In this document: positions 5,585 through 11,227 of the stretch, piece after piece | Numbering within the stretch: the stretch's first letter is position 1 | Layout of the letters: every line of letters starts with the position of its first letter | Source: Anaerolineae bacterium | GTDB lineage: Bacteria; Chloroflexota; Anaerolineae; 4572-78; J111 | Assembly (NCBI GenBank): GCA_020433785.1 | Contig: JAGRCC010000800.1 | Location: 1-11,227, forward strand | Length of the DNA: 11,227 nt | Direction: 5' to 3' | Made by a program: the position numbers and the translations under genes | Notes under the pieces: model-generated | Seen by the model: only the letters and a program-made list of their open reading frames with translations | What the model was told of the DNA's origin: nothing | Databases searched by the model: none

Positions 5585-7840
5585 TCACTGTATCTTCCAC
5601 TGGTTACTTATTTTTTTGATAAGCCTTGAAGCTTCATTTGTTCCTATTTGATCCTCTAGCACTTCAGATAACTCTAAGGCGTGATGAGCGTGCAAAGAGG
5701 CCATTTCAAACTCTTTAAGACGTTCTTCCGCAATTGCGAGCCACAAGTATAACTTGGATGAGAGATTAGTTGCAGATCTTACCCACTTTTTAGTTTCAAC
5801 TTCAACGTGCGTTTCAAGGTCATGAAGTACTTCGCGGCATATTGTTTTTGCCTCATCATATCTCCCCAATTCAAGGGCAAGTCCGCCAAGATTTCCTCCG
5901 ATAGCTAGAGTCAACATTTTGCTACGCCACTTTGTTGTCAATTTAATGGCACTGTATGCGGTAATGTGATGTTCATAGGCACTTTGGAGATGTTTCCGAT
6001 CTCGAGATAACTTACCCAATTCAAATTCCGCTAGAGATCGAACCTCTTGAGAAGAGGCCTCTTCAAGTGCGTCTCGTATCACCCTTTCGGCTTCAGGGTG
6101 TCGTTTTGCTCTTCTTAACGCTTGTCCAATATAACAATTCGATAATTCAACCCCGGACCGATCATCGATAGACTGATAGAAGTTTTTCCCCCTATTCAAA
6201 TGTTCGAGTGCATCATCAATTCTGTCTTGTTGAGCAAGGATCCAGCCAATTCCAATTTCAAGCCAAGCTGAAATCTGATGATTGGCCTGCAAAGTGGCTA
6301 TGTCACATCCCTGTGTAGCTAGGGCTAATGCCTCCGATCGACGCCCGGTAGACTTAAGAAACAATATGGCGTAGTAGATAAATTGTAAGAATTCGATTGT
6401 CAAATAATCTGAGAACTTGTCATCTCTATCTTCTTTATTGGCTTGGTGAACAATTAGCATTAGCAGGTGGTCCAAGAAGCTAAGTACGGTATCGCCCAAA
6501 TATTCATCGATTGTTAGATCTTCCCAGCCCCAATATAGACCTCTAAAATCTTTAGCGGGGGCCAACCATTGGCTAAAATTTTCCAATAAGAGACGCAGAA
6601 AATTGTCTGGTAACGTGACCATTTCTTCTTTGACGTATAGTTTTACCAATGAGGGTAACCCAAACCTCAGTTCATTTCCGTGGTCAAATTCGACCGGGAT
6701 TCTGTTGATCAGTGATAACTTTTCTAACTCGACCAAGCCGTCATCTCGATCCAATTCCGGCAAGCCAGCTACATAGCCTAGCGTTTCCCGACTAGCATTA
6801 GGTGAAAACCATAATAATGGTATCAATAATTTGTATGCTGGTTTGCCCCGCACGTAATTCATTGTCTCTTCAAAGCAGAACTTGGTTATATCGCTACTTG
6901 GCTGTCCCAGTCGGTCCAATATAGTGTCGACGCTGTACCCAAAACCTATCTGAGCAAGACTCCAGACTATGGCCAAGGGTACACCCCCTGTCCGTCTGTA
7001 AAGTCGCTGGGCCTCATCTTTTTTCAAAGTCACACCCTTTTGGTTGGCTTTTCCGGCAATCAAATTTAGAGCATCAGCCCTGGTCATTCCTGTTAAGCGA
7101 ATAGGGTAAGCAATGTCCAGCCGATGACGAGTTGTAACGATGATTTTAGACGGTTCCGGCACTTCGCGAATGAAACTCAAGACACGCTCATCATCAACGG
7201 TTTCCAAGTTGTCGATAACAAGCAACGTGCGCATTTTAGCCAAGACACGGCGAAACAAATCATCCTGTTTTTGCGGATGAGCACGAGTAAGATCTTCCCT
7301 TTCCAAGGTTATAGCAATGGTCGAGTAGATGTCATCGAGCGTACGAAGGGGTTGAGCACGACGAATGATGCCCTCGCTAGTTAGTAATGTTTGCTTGGCT
7401 GTAGTCCAGATGATCGCGTCAAACTGTTGTTCCTCTGGAAGTTGGTCGTAATAACGCAAGTAACTATAAGCCACTTCCAGTGCAAGGGCAGTCTTGCCAA
7501 TGCCGCCAACTCCATCGATGGTCACCACAAAATGGCGGGTTCGCGGCAACAGAAGATTGCGAATCTGTTTCAATTCTTCTCGGCGCCCAACAAATCGTTC
7601 ATGATCGGGGCGAGGTAAATTGTGAAAGATTGTTGGAAAATTTCTAAGAGTTCCGACTTCAGAAGGCTTAAGTCTTCCTAATTCCGCTTTCAATTGTTTA
7701 AGTTCTGACTCAATATCTTCGATTTCATTAGGGATTTTGGGATCAACCGAGATACCATATTCTGCTTTTTGTACTTTAAGTCTTTGCAGACGCCGAGAAT
7801 AGACACGAATTAATTCTTTGATTTCATCTTGACGTGACAT
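5585..7840 (-). CDS. STAND NTPase: N-terminal coiled coil, NB-ARC domain and TPR-like repeats
   Basis: The protein is 751 residues long. Residues 1-57 form a charged helical hairpin (heptads around LIRVYSRRLQRLKVQ and EIEDIESELKQLKAELG) of the kind used as small adaptor or effector-associated domains in STAND proteins. The NTPase module has VGRREEL (84-90), the P-loop GVGGIGKT (110-117), Walker B TLLVIDNLE (205-213), the arginine-bearing IIVTTRHR (233-240) and a GLPL-like GGVPLA (285-290). A winged-helix-like stretch follows (about 325-410), then helical repeats from about 485 to 745 with TPR character (e.g. ALEHLNRGKNFYQSIDDRSG, GRYDEAKTICREVLHDLE). Such proteins are ATP-driven switches that oligomerise when the repeat region senses a trigger. 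No catalytic effector domain is present in the chain, which points to a separate partner; the cotranscribed kinase-fold gene is the obvious candidate. ATG 7840 is preceded by GGA about 9 nt upstream. Confidence 0.9.
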   Translation of the reverse strand: MSRQDEIKELIRVYSRRLQRLKVQKAEYGISVDPKIPNEIEDIESELKQLKAELGRLKPSEVGTLRNFPTIFHNLPRPDHERFVGRREELKQIRNLLLPRTRHFVVTIDGVGGIGKTALALEVAYSYLRYYDQLPEEQQFDAIIWTTAKQTLLTSEGIIRRAQPLRTLDDIYSTIAITLEREDLTRAHPQKQDDLFRRVLAKMRTLLVIDNLETVDDERVLSFIREVPEPSKIIVTTRHRLDIAYPIRLTGMTRADALNLIAGKANQKGVTLKKDEAQRLYRRTGGVPLAIVWSLAQIGFGYSVDTILDRLGQPSSDITKFCFEETMNYVRGKPAYKLLIPLLWFSPNASRETLGYVAGLPELDRDDGLVELEKLSLINRIPVEFDHGNELRFGLPSLVKLYVKEEMVTLPDNFLRLLLENFSQWLAPAKDFRGLYWGWEDLTIDEYLGDTVLSFLDHLLMLIVHQANKEDRDDKFSDYLTIEFLQFIYYAILFLKSTGRRSEALALATQGCDIATLQANHQISAWLEIGIGWILAQQDRIDDALEHLNRGKNFYQSIDDRSGVELSNCYIGQALRRAKRHPEAERVIRDALEEASSQEVRSLAEFELGKLSRDRKHLQSAYEHHITAYSAIKLTTKWRSKMLTLAIGGNLGGLALELGRYDEAKTICREVLHDLETHVEVETKKWVRSATNLSSKLYLWLAIAEERLKEFEMASLHAHHALELSEVLEDQIGTNEASRLIKKISNQWKIQ

Positions 7841-7898
7841 GGAATTTCCAACTAGACATTACTGCAGCCCAGTATGAGCAACGTCATATTTCATATGT

Positions 7899-7928
7899 TT
7901 GATAGTTTTTAAGCCGCCCAACGGTCAA
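7899..7928 (-). promoter_or_regulatory. Candidate promoter for the STAND NTPase-kinase unit
   Basis: On the minus strand TTGACC (7928-7923, 5/6) is followed after 18 bp by TATCAA (7904-7899, 4/6). Transcription would begin near 7892, about 50 nt before the ATG at 7840. No clearer alternative is seen in this interval, but the -10 is weak. Confidence 0.35.
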
Positions 7929-8032
7929 TAAATTCATATGGCGCGACTAGAGCAAAAAAACAGGTCTAACCAGCAATGCCTCAGCCGAGGAGTCACTGCT
8001 ATCCAACTAAGAGCGGCCACATAATTGGGGTT

Positions 8033-8167
8033 GAACTGAGGTTGAGCGCAGGGTCGGTCGGTTTGAGGATAAAGTCGGTTAGGAAAGGCTGAAATTAGGT
8101 AGCCTTGTCGAAAGTAGTACTTATATTGTACCGCGAATTGGTCCAAAATGACAAGGAACTGAGGTTG
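8033..8167. repeat. Pair of 12-bp direct repeats (GAACTGAGGTTG)
   Basis: GAACTGAGGTTG occurs at 8033-8044 and again at 8156-8167, start to start 123 bp. The surrounding sequence is not otherwise repeated. This could be chance or a remnant of rearrangement. Confidence 0.3.
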
Positions 8168-8419
8168 GTTTTGCGCCCAAGTGCCGCTGAAGTCTCACCT
8201 TAACCGGTCGACATCATTCATCTTTCATCATTATTTCTTAGTCGCTGGTCGGGTTTCGTGCCTCAATTCGACAGATACGGGGATATGACTGGAGTCGGGT
8301 GCGATCACAGGACGGTCACCGGGTTGGCCTTAAGTCTTTTAACTATTTTATTACGTAATCTCATTAACAGCAGTATATAGTTGTAACTCTTGAGTTGATA
8401 AATCACTAAGGTCTGAAGA

Positions 8420-8448
8420 TGGTATAATTGACCCCGAAAATTATACCA
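8420..8448. promoter_or_regulatory. Perfect 10-bp inverted repeat made of two facing extended -10 elements
   Basis: TGGTATAATT (8420-8429) and AATTATACCA (8439-8448) are exact reverse complements around a 9-bp spacer. Each arm contains TGnTATAAT, so the element holds an extended -10 on each strand. The rightward one would start transcription near 8435, about 140 nt before the ATG at 8578; the leftward one would read towards the STAND unit. No good -35 lies at the right distance on either side. It could equally be a dimeric regulator site covering a promoter. Confidence 0.5.
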
Positions 8449-8449
8449 C
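8438..8449. repeat. 12-bp direct repeat, right copy
   Basis: This is the second copy of AAATTATACCAC (first at 3777-3788). It overlaps the right arm of the inverted repeat and marks the right edge of the AT-richer segment. Confidence 0.4.
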
Positions 8450-8503
8450 ATGTCGCAATAAAATTTTGCCATTAAATTGCCAGTTTTCTGCCCTTAATTT
8501 ACC

Positions 8504-8532
8504 TTGTTTCATCTTAAACTATGGATTAAAAT
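8504..8532 (+). promoter_or_regulatory. Candidate proximal promoter of the NTPase-winged-helix gene
   Basis: TTGTTT (8504-8509) and TAAAAT (8527-8532, 5/6) are exactly 17 bp apart. Transcription would start near 8539. The ribosome site TAGGAG (8563-8568) lies 9 nt before ATG 8578, a normal arrangement. Confidence 0.45.
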
Positions 8533-8577
8533 AAAGCCAGGTTAAGCGACCACTTTAATGATTAGGAGAAATAAAGT

Positions 8578-9939
8578 ATGATTAATCACGCGAAAAATAT
8601 TCCTCCATTGACTTTTCGTGCAGAAATAGTTGAACCACTAATGCATAACGTTTCTGCCGGTGACTCATGTTCGATTGTCGGAATCGGTAGTGTAGGAAAG
8701 TCAAATTTGCTCCGTTTTCTACAGCGTGAGGATGTTCGCCGCGCGTATCTCGGCGACGACTGGAAGAGTTATCTTTTTGTTTACGTAGATATCAACAAAA
8801 TTCTCAAGCAATCCCGCTGGGGACTGCTTGAATTGATGTTGCACCAACTACTGACCGAGTTAACCAGTCGCGGTACGGAGGATGTGGTGCTTAAGGCTAT
8901 CGATGATCTGCACCAACGCGCTACCACCCTCGAAACGCGCTTTTTGGCCCTGCGCTATCTAGACCGCGCTATTGGCATTGTTTGTAATCAGCTTAAACTC
9001 AAGCTGGTCTTTTTGATCGATGAATTTGATGATCTTTGTCACACCATGTCAGCCCGTGGGTTTGCGGCGCTCCGGGCGCTGCGTGACGATAATAAATACC
9101 GGCTTATGTATGTCGTCGCTACCCGGTTAGAGCTTAAACGGCTGCGCGCCGACGTATCGGAGATCGAGGCGTTTGAAGAGTTGGTGGTGCCTCAGACAAT
9201 TTGGCTTGGCCCCTATGCTAAAGTTGATGCTGATTTTATGGTGCATCGGCTCGGCAGTCGATATGAGCAGCCGCTCGAAGACAAAATACGCCTGCAGGTG
9301 CTCAAAGCTACCGGTGGTCACCCCGGCTTGCTGCGCGAGGGCTACGGCGTTGCTCGTGAAAACGGCTCCGGCTTCTTCGATGTTTTAACGCGCAGTCCGC
9401 GTGTCCAAGATGAGTGCCAGCGTCTTTGGTTGAGTTTGCCCAACGATGAGCAGAAAATTATGATTAGCCTGACCAATAATAACCCTGTTTCCTCTGATCA
9501 ACATCACGTGCTGGAACGCTTGCAACGAAAAGGACTGGTGGGCGGCCCCTGGTCTGAGCCGGTTGAGATTTTTTCGGCGCTATTTGCTCACTACATTAAA
9601 CAACAACAAGGTACGGTCAAAACCCATATTGTGGTCGATCATCATCGACATTCGGTTTGGGTTGATGGCCGTAAAGTTTCACATCTGACCCCGCTGGAAT
9701 ACAAGCTCATCAGTTATCTTGATGAAAAACGGGGCCAGACTTGTTCTCGTGATGATTTAGCCAGATGCCTCTACCCCGAAGATATGTCCCTAGAAGGCGA
9801 AGGTGTGGCCGATAACCGGCTCGATTCGGTTGTCAAGCGGCTGCGCAAACGGGTCGAACCCGATCCTAAGAATCCCCGCTACATTGTCACCGTTCGAGGG
9901 TACGGTTTTTGTTTAGATGACAAACCCGCAGACAAATAA
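8578..9939 (+). CDS. P-loop NTPase fused to a C-terminal OmpR/PhoB-type winged-helix DNA-binding domain
   Basis: The 453-residue protein begins with an AAA/STAND-type NTPase: P-loop GIGSVGKS (35-42), Walker B LVFLIDEFDDL (143-153) with Asp148 and Glu149, sensor-like YVVATR (178-183), and ATGGHPGLLREGYG (244-257), which resembles the GGxP helix of STAND/Orc-like ATPases. After a linker, residues 350-446 form a textbook OmpR/PhoB winged helix: strands around VVDHHRHSVWVDGRKVSHLT, LTPLEYKLISYL (370-381), a recognition helix in ADNRLDSVVKRLRKRVEPDP (411-430) and the wing YIVTVRGYGFCL (435-446). There is no phospho-receiver domain; ATP binding or hydrolysis probably replaces phosphorylation as the switch. 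Role: a DNA-binding, ATP-dependent regulator with unknown signal and targets. The good Shine-Dalgarno fixes ATG 8578. The gene appears to be monocistronic, ended by the 9960-9994 hairpin, and has a base composition closer to the outer flanks than to the accessory segment. Confidence 0.88.
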   Translation: MINHAKNIPPLTFRAEIVEPLMHNVSAGDSCSIVGIGSVGKSNLLRFLQREDVRRAYLGDDWKSYLFVYVDINKILKQSRWGLLELMLHQLLTELTSRGTEDVVLKAIDDLHQRATTLETRFLALRYLDRAIGIVCNQLKLKLVFLIDEFDDLCHTMSARGFAALRALRDDNKYRLMYVVATRLELKRLRADVSEIEAFEELVVPQTIWLGPYAKVDADFMVHRLGSRYEQPLEDKIRLQVLKATGGHPGLLREGYGVARENGSGFFDVLTRSPRVQDECQRLWLSLPNDEQKIMISLTNNNPVSSDQHHVLERLQRKGLVGGPWSEPVEIFSALFAHYIKQQQGTVKTHIVVDHHRHSVWVDGRKVSHLTPLEYKLISYLDEKRGQTCSRDDLARCLYPEDMSLEGEGVADNRLDSVVKRLRKRVEPDPKNPRYIVTVRGYGFCLDDKPADK

Positions 9940-9959
9940 TGGGTCTGATTTCAGATGTT

Positions 9960-9994
9960 CCAGACAGACGCCTGATGATGGGGCGTCTGTCTGG
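9960..9994 (+). terminator. 13-bp perfect hairpin between two convergent genes
   Basis: CCAGACAGACGCC (9960-9972) pairs perfectly with GGCGTCTGTCTGG (9982-9994) around a 9-nt loop, 20 bases after the NTPase stop and 22 bases beyond the stop of the facing microprotein. There is no T run on either side (GATTTA follows on the plus strand), so it may stop transcription inefficiently or protect 3' ends. A smaller hairpin, TCTGA-TT-TCAGA, lies at 9944-9955. Confidence 0.65.
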
Positions 9995-10016
9995 GATTTA
10001 TCAGTCTAACTCATTA

Positions 10017-10112
10017 TTACCCGATCATTCGAGCGACAAAAGTGGTAATGCCCACCAGCCCGATTAAGATGATCAAGATCGTTATCAAGATTAAAATCTC
10101 TGCCGTAATCAT
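10017..10112 (-). CDS. 31-residue single-span hydrophobic membrane microprotein
   Basis: On the minus strand an ATG at 10112 opens 31 codons, closed by tandem stops TAA TAA then TGA. After MITAE, the run ILILITILIILIGLVGITT is a near-ideal transmembrane helix, followed by FVARMIG with one positive charge, which suggests N-out or short-tail topologies of small membrane peptides. The Shine-Dalgarno GGGGAGG (10124-10118), about 5 nt before the ATG, is the strongest ribosome site in the window and the main reason to believe the gene. It has no recognisable family. Plausible roles by analogy with other microproteins are modulation of a membrane complex or a type I toxin-like peptide, but nothing here decides. 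Its leader is repetitive and G-rich. Confidence 0.7.
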   Translation of the reverse strand: MITAEILILITILIILIGLVGITTFVARMIG

Positions 10113-10130
10113 TTTAACCTCCCCGTAAGA

Positions 10131-10194
10131 TAACTAACTAACTAACCACCAACCCAACCAACCAACCATCAATCTAACCATCAATCTAACCATC
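10131..10194. repeat. Short tandem repeats: CTAA/CCAA tetramers and 12-bp CATCAATCTAAC units
   Basis: On the plus strand TAACTAACTAACTAAC (10131-10146) passes into CCAA-type tetramers (10153-10167), then 2.3 copies of CATCAATCTAAC (10167-10194). The array lies wholly in the 5' leader of the microprotein. On the minus strand it presents six runs of G (10167 to 10146) separated by one or two bases, the pattern of a two-tetrad G-quadruplex. Such tandem repeats can vary in copy number by slippage. Confidence 0.75.
10134..10193 (-). CDS. Possible Trp-rich leader ORF built from repeats, upstream of the microprotein
   Basis: ATG at 10193 opens 19 codons ending in TAG at 10134, 21 bases before the microprotein start. 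The peptide begins MVRLMVRLMV, because the 12-bp repeat equals four codons, and continues GWLGWWLVS, with three Trp in five residues. A TATGAT -10-like hexamer (10207-10202) lies so close that its transcript would start only one or two bases before the ATG. No Shine-Dalgarno and no good -35 are seen. It may be an accident of repeat composition, or a true leader peptide controlling the downstream microprotein. Confidence 0.25.
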   Translation of the reverse strand: MVRLMVRLMVGWLGWWLVS

Positions 10195-10310
10195 TGGCCC
10201 CATCATAATCGATTTTTAACCACCGAACCTGGCAATCAGCGAGCAGCTATCGGATTTTTATCCGTTATAATTGGCAAATCCGGCAGACTCAGTAAAGAAA
10301 GGGTCGTGTT

Positions 10311-10343
10311 TTGACAAACTGAATTTGTCAGCCATACTATAAT
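10311..10343 (+). promoter_or_regulatory. Hydrolase promoter with an overlapping operator-like dyad
   Basis: A consensus -35 TTGACA (10311-10316) is followed by CATACT at 16 bp spacing (10333-10338) or by a perfect TATAAT at 21 bp spacing (10338-10343). A perfect inverted repeat, TGACAAA-CTGAA-TTTGTCA (10312-10330), overlaps the -35 and fills the spacer, a typical repressor position. Transcription would start about 37-43 nt before ATG 10387. Confidence 0.5.
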
Positions 10344-10386
10344 TCTGTGATAGTCTTAAGTGGTTTAGTTTTTATTCATAACAGCG

Positions 10387-11160
10387 ATGCACGCTCAACT
10401 GCTTGATCGAACCCTGCTCTACAATCCTCATATAGAAGGTGATCCTTTTTTTTGGCGGAGTGGGCCGGTGGGCATCTTGCTGGCTCACGGGTATACTGCG
10501 ACACCAGCCGAAGTGTTGCTTCTAGCTCGAAACCTTCACACCCATGGCTACACTGTTTCCGGCCCGTTACTGCCGGGGCATGGCTGTTCACCCGACAAAA
10601 TGAATCGCTGTCGCTGGGGGGATTGGGTGGGAGCGATGGAGGAAGCCTATCAGGCTCTCGCCGCCCAGTGTGAGACGGTGTTTGTGGGCGGGGAGTCGAT
10701 GGGGGCGCTGCTGGCGCTTCACGTTGCCGCTAAATATCCTGAGGTCGTCGGCATCTTGACCTACGCGCCTGCCTTACTTCTATCCCGACGAATTGCCTTT
10801 TTATCCTACGTCCTGTCGCCGTTTTTGACTCAGGTGAAAAAAAACTTGACCGGTATCCACAATAAATGGCAAGGGTACAAAGTTAATCCGGTTCCGGCTC
10901 TGAACCAACTGGTTCGCCTCCAGCGGGTGATCAACCGTCGCCTGCCCGATGTTCATCAACCCTTGTTGATCGTTCAAGGGCGACAGGATAATCATATCGA
11001 TTTACGAAGTGTCGATTTACTTTTTCAGCGAGTTGGCTCAGATTTCAAAGAGATCCATTGGATGGAAGAATCGAGTCACGTCGTTCTTTTAGACCAGGAA
11101 ATTGAAACCGTTACAGACATCACGCTGCGATTTATCGAGCGCGTACTGAATGGAGATTAG
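10387..11160 (+). CDS. Alpha/beta hydrolase, Est30/monoglyceride-lipase-like carboxylesterase
   Basis: This 257-residue protein has a full alpha/beta-hydrolase triad: nucleophile Ser104 in GGESMGA (101-107), Asp201 in VQGRQDNHID (196-205) and His231 in EESSHVV (228-234), with the oxyanion-hole motif LLAHGYTATP (31-40). Length, GHG loop (64-66) and layout match thermophilic carboxylesterase Est30 and bacterial monoacylglycerol lipases, which cleave short- to medium-chain carboxylic esters in the cytoplasm. There is no signal peptide. ATG 10387 is the only reasonable start, since a stop lies in frame at 10366, but no Shine-Dalgarno is visible before it (TTCATAACAGCG). It is preceded by its own promoter and dyad and followed by a hairpin, so it is probably monocistronic. 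The physiological substrate is unknown. Confidence 0.88.
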   Translation: MHAQLLDRTLLYNPHIEGDPFFWRSGPVGILLAHGYTATPAEVLLLARNLHTHGYTVSGPLLPGHGCSPDKMNRCRWGDWVGAMEEAYQALAAQCETVFVGGESMGALLALHVAAKYPEVVGILTYAPALLLSRRIAFLSYVLSPFLTQVKKNLTGIHNKWQGYKVNPVPALNQLVRLQRVINRRLPDVHQPLLIVQGRQDNHIDLRSVDLLFQRVGSDFKEIHWMEESSHVVLLDQEIETVTDITLRFIERVLNGD

Positions 11161-11190
11161 CGACTGGAGACTACAGCCATCTCCAGTTGC
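11160..11190 (+). terminator. Hairpin after the hydrolase gene
   Basis: GCGACTGGAGA (11160-11170) pairs with TCTCCAGTTGC (11180-11190) in an 11-bp stem with one G-U pair and a 9-nt loop. The stem overlaps the last base of the stop codon. Only TGTTT follows, so termination may be partial. Confidence 0.6.
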
Positions 11191-11227
11191 TGTTTAATGA
11201 TGATATGAAAACAGTAACAAGCGTCTT

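Larger units (their letters stand above)
7841..8577. other. Long intergenic region without a convincing gene
   Basis: This 737-bp stretch separates the divergent STAND and NTPase-winged-helix genes. A leftward 70-codon frame at 7934-8146 is open but looks non-coding. The region contains a 12-bp direct repeat, the twin extended -10 inverted repeat at 8420-8448 and the proximal promoter of the gene at 8578. No RNA gene, mobile element ends or known protein fragments were recognised. Confidence 0.6.

Noticed and set aside
7391..7618. Plus-strand frames antisense to the STAND NTPase (also 7124-7384)
   Set aside because: They lie opposite the P-loop and Walker B coding region and have no features of their own.
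7934..8146. 70-codon minus-strand frame in the gene-free region
   Set aside because: Odd composition rich in Cys, Trp and Pro, no ribosome site, no motif; considered as a decayed transposase piece but nothing supports that.
10131..10194. CRISPR-like repeat array
   Set aside because: Units are 4 and 12 bp in direct tandem without spacers, so they are simple repeats, not CRISPR.
10376..10591. 71-codon minus-strand frame overlapping the hydrolase 5' end
   Set aside because: Antisense shadow of the conserved oxyanion-hole and GHG coding region.

Overview
The window looks like a piece of a Chloroflexota-type chromosome (Anaerolineae or a relative). This is inferred from three things: the mix of a type II NADH dehydrogenase, an amylo-glucosidase-like hydrolase, STAND/AAA NTPases and a receiver-less OmpR-type regulator; extended -10 promoters of the form TGnTATAAT; and a probable leaderless gene. 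No rRNA, tRNA, CRISPR array or transposase is visible, so the taxonomic guess is soft.

Layout, left to right. Bases 1-624 are the 3' end of an acyl-CoA-ligase-like adenylating enzyme (+), cut by the window edge. Bases 625-983 are a rich regulatory region: two near-consensus Rex (NADH sensor) operators, a promoter overlapped by the second, and a long leader with hairpins and a T tract. It leads into ndh (984-2327, +), a type II NADH:quinone oxidoreductase, closed by a strong terminator. Converging from the right is an (alpha/alpha)6-barrel glucosidase (2441-3772, -), probably translated from a leaderless mRNA and perhaps followed by a 20-residue very basic ORF.

Bases about 3790-8440 form a visibly AT-richer accessory segment. 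It holds the remains of a P-loop NTPase gene (3968-4570, +), then a two-gene leftward unit: a 751-residue NB-ARC/TPR STAND NTPase (5585-7840, -) and, 30 bp downstream, an aminoglycoside-phosphotransferase-fold kinase (4613-5554, -). The 12-bp word AAATTATACCAC lies at both edges of the segment in the same orientation. No further gene is convincing between 7841 and 8577.

To the right is an unusual NTPase fused to an OmpR/PhoB winged helix (8578-9939, +), ended by a 13-bp hairpin. Facing it is a 31-residue single-span membrane microprotein (10017-10112, -) with a very strong Shine-Dalgarno and a repetitive G-rich leader; that leader contains an in-frame Trp-rich 19-codon ORF and a possible two-tetrad G-quadruplex. 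The window ends with an Est30-like alpha/beta hydrolase (10387-11160, +) behind a promoter carrying a perfect 7-bp dyad.

Functionally, the left part is housekeeping metabolism with likely redox control of ndh. The middle is a conflict/signalling-type accessory island in which the STAND protein would be sensor/switch and the kinase-fold protein a candidate effector (inference). The strongest candidates for undescribed biology are the STAND-kinase pair, the NTPase-winged-helix regulator, and the microprotein with its repeat leader.
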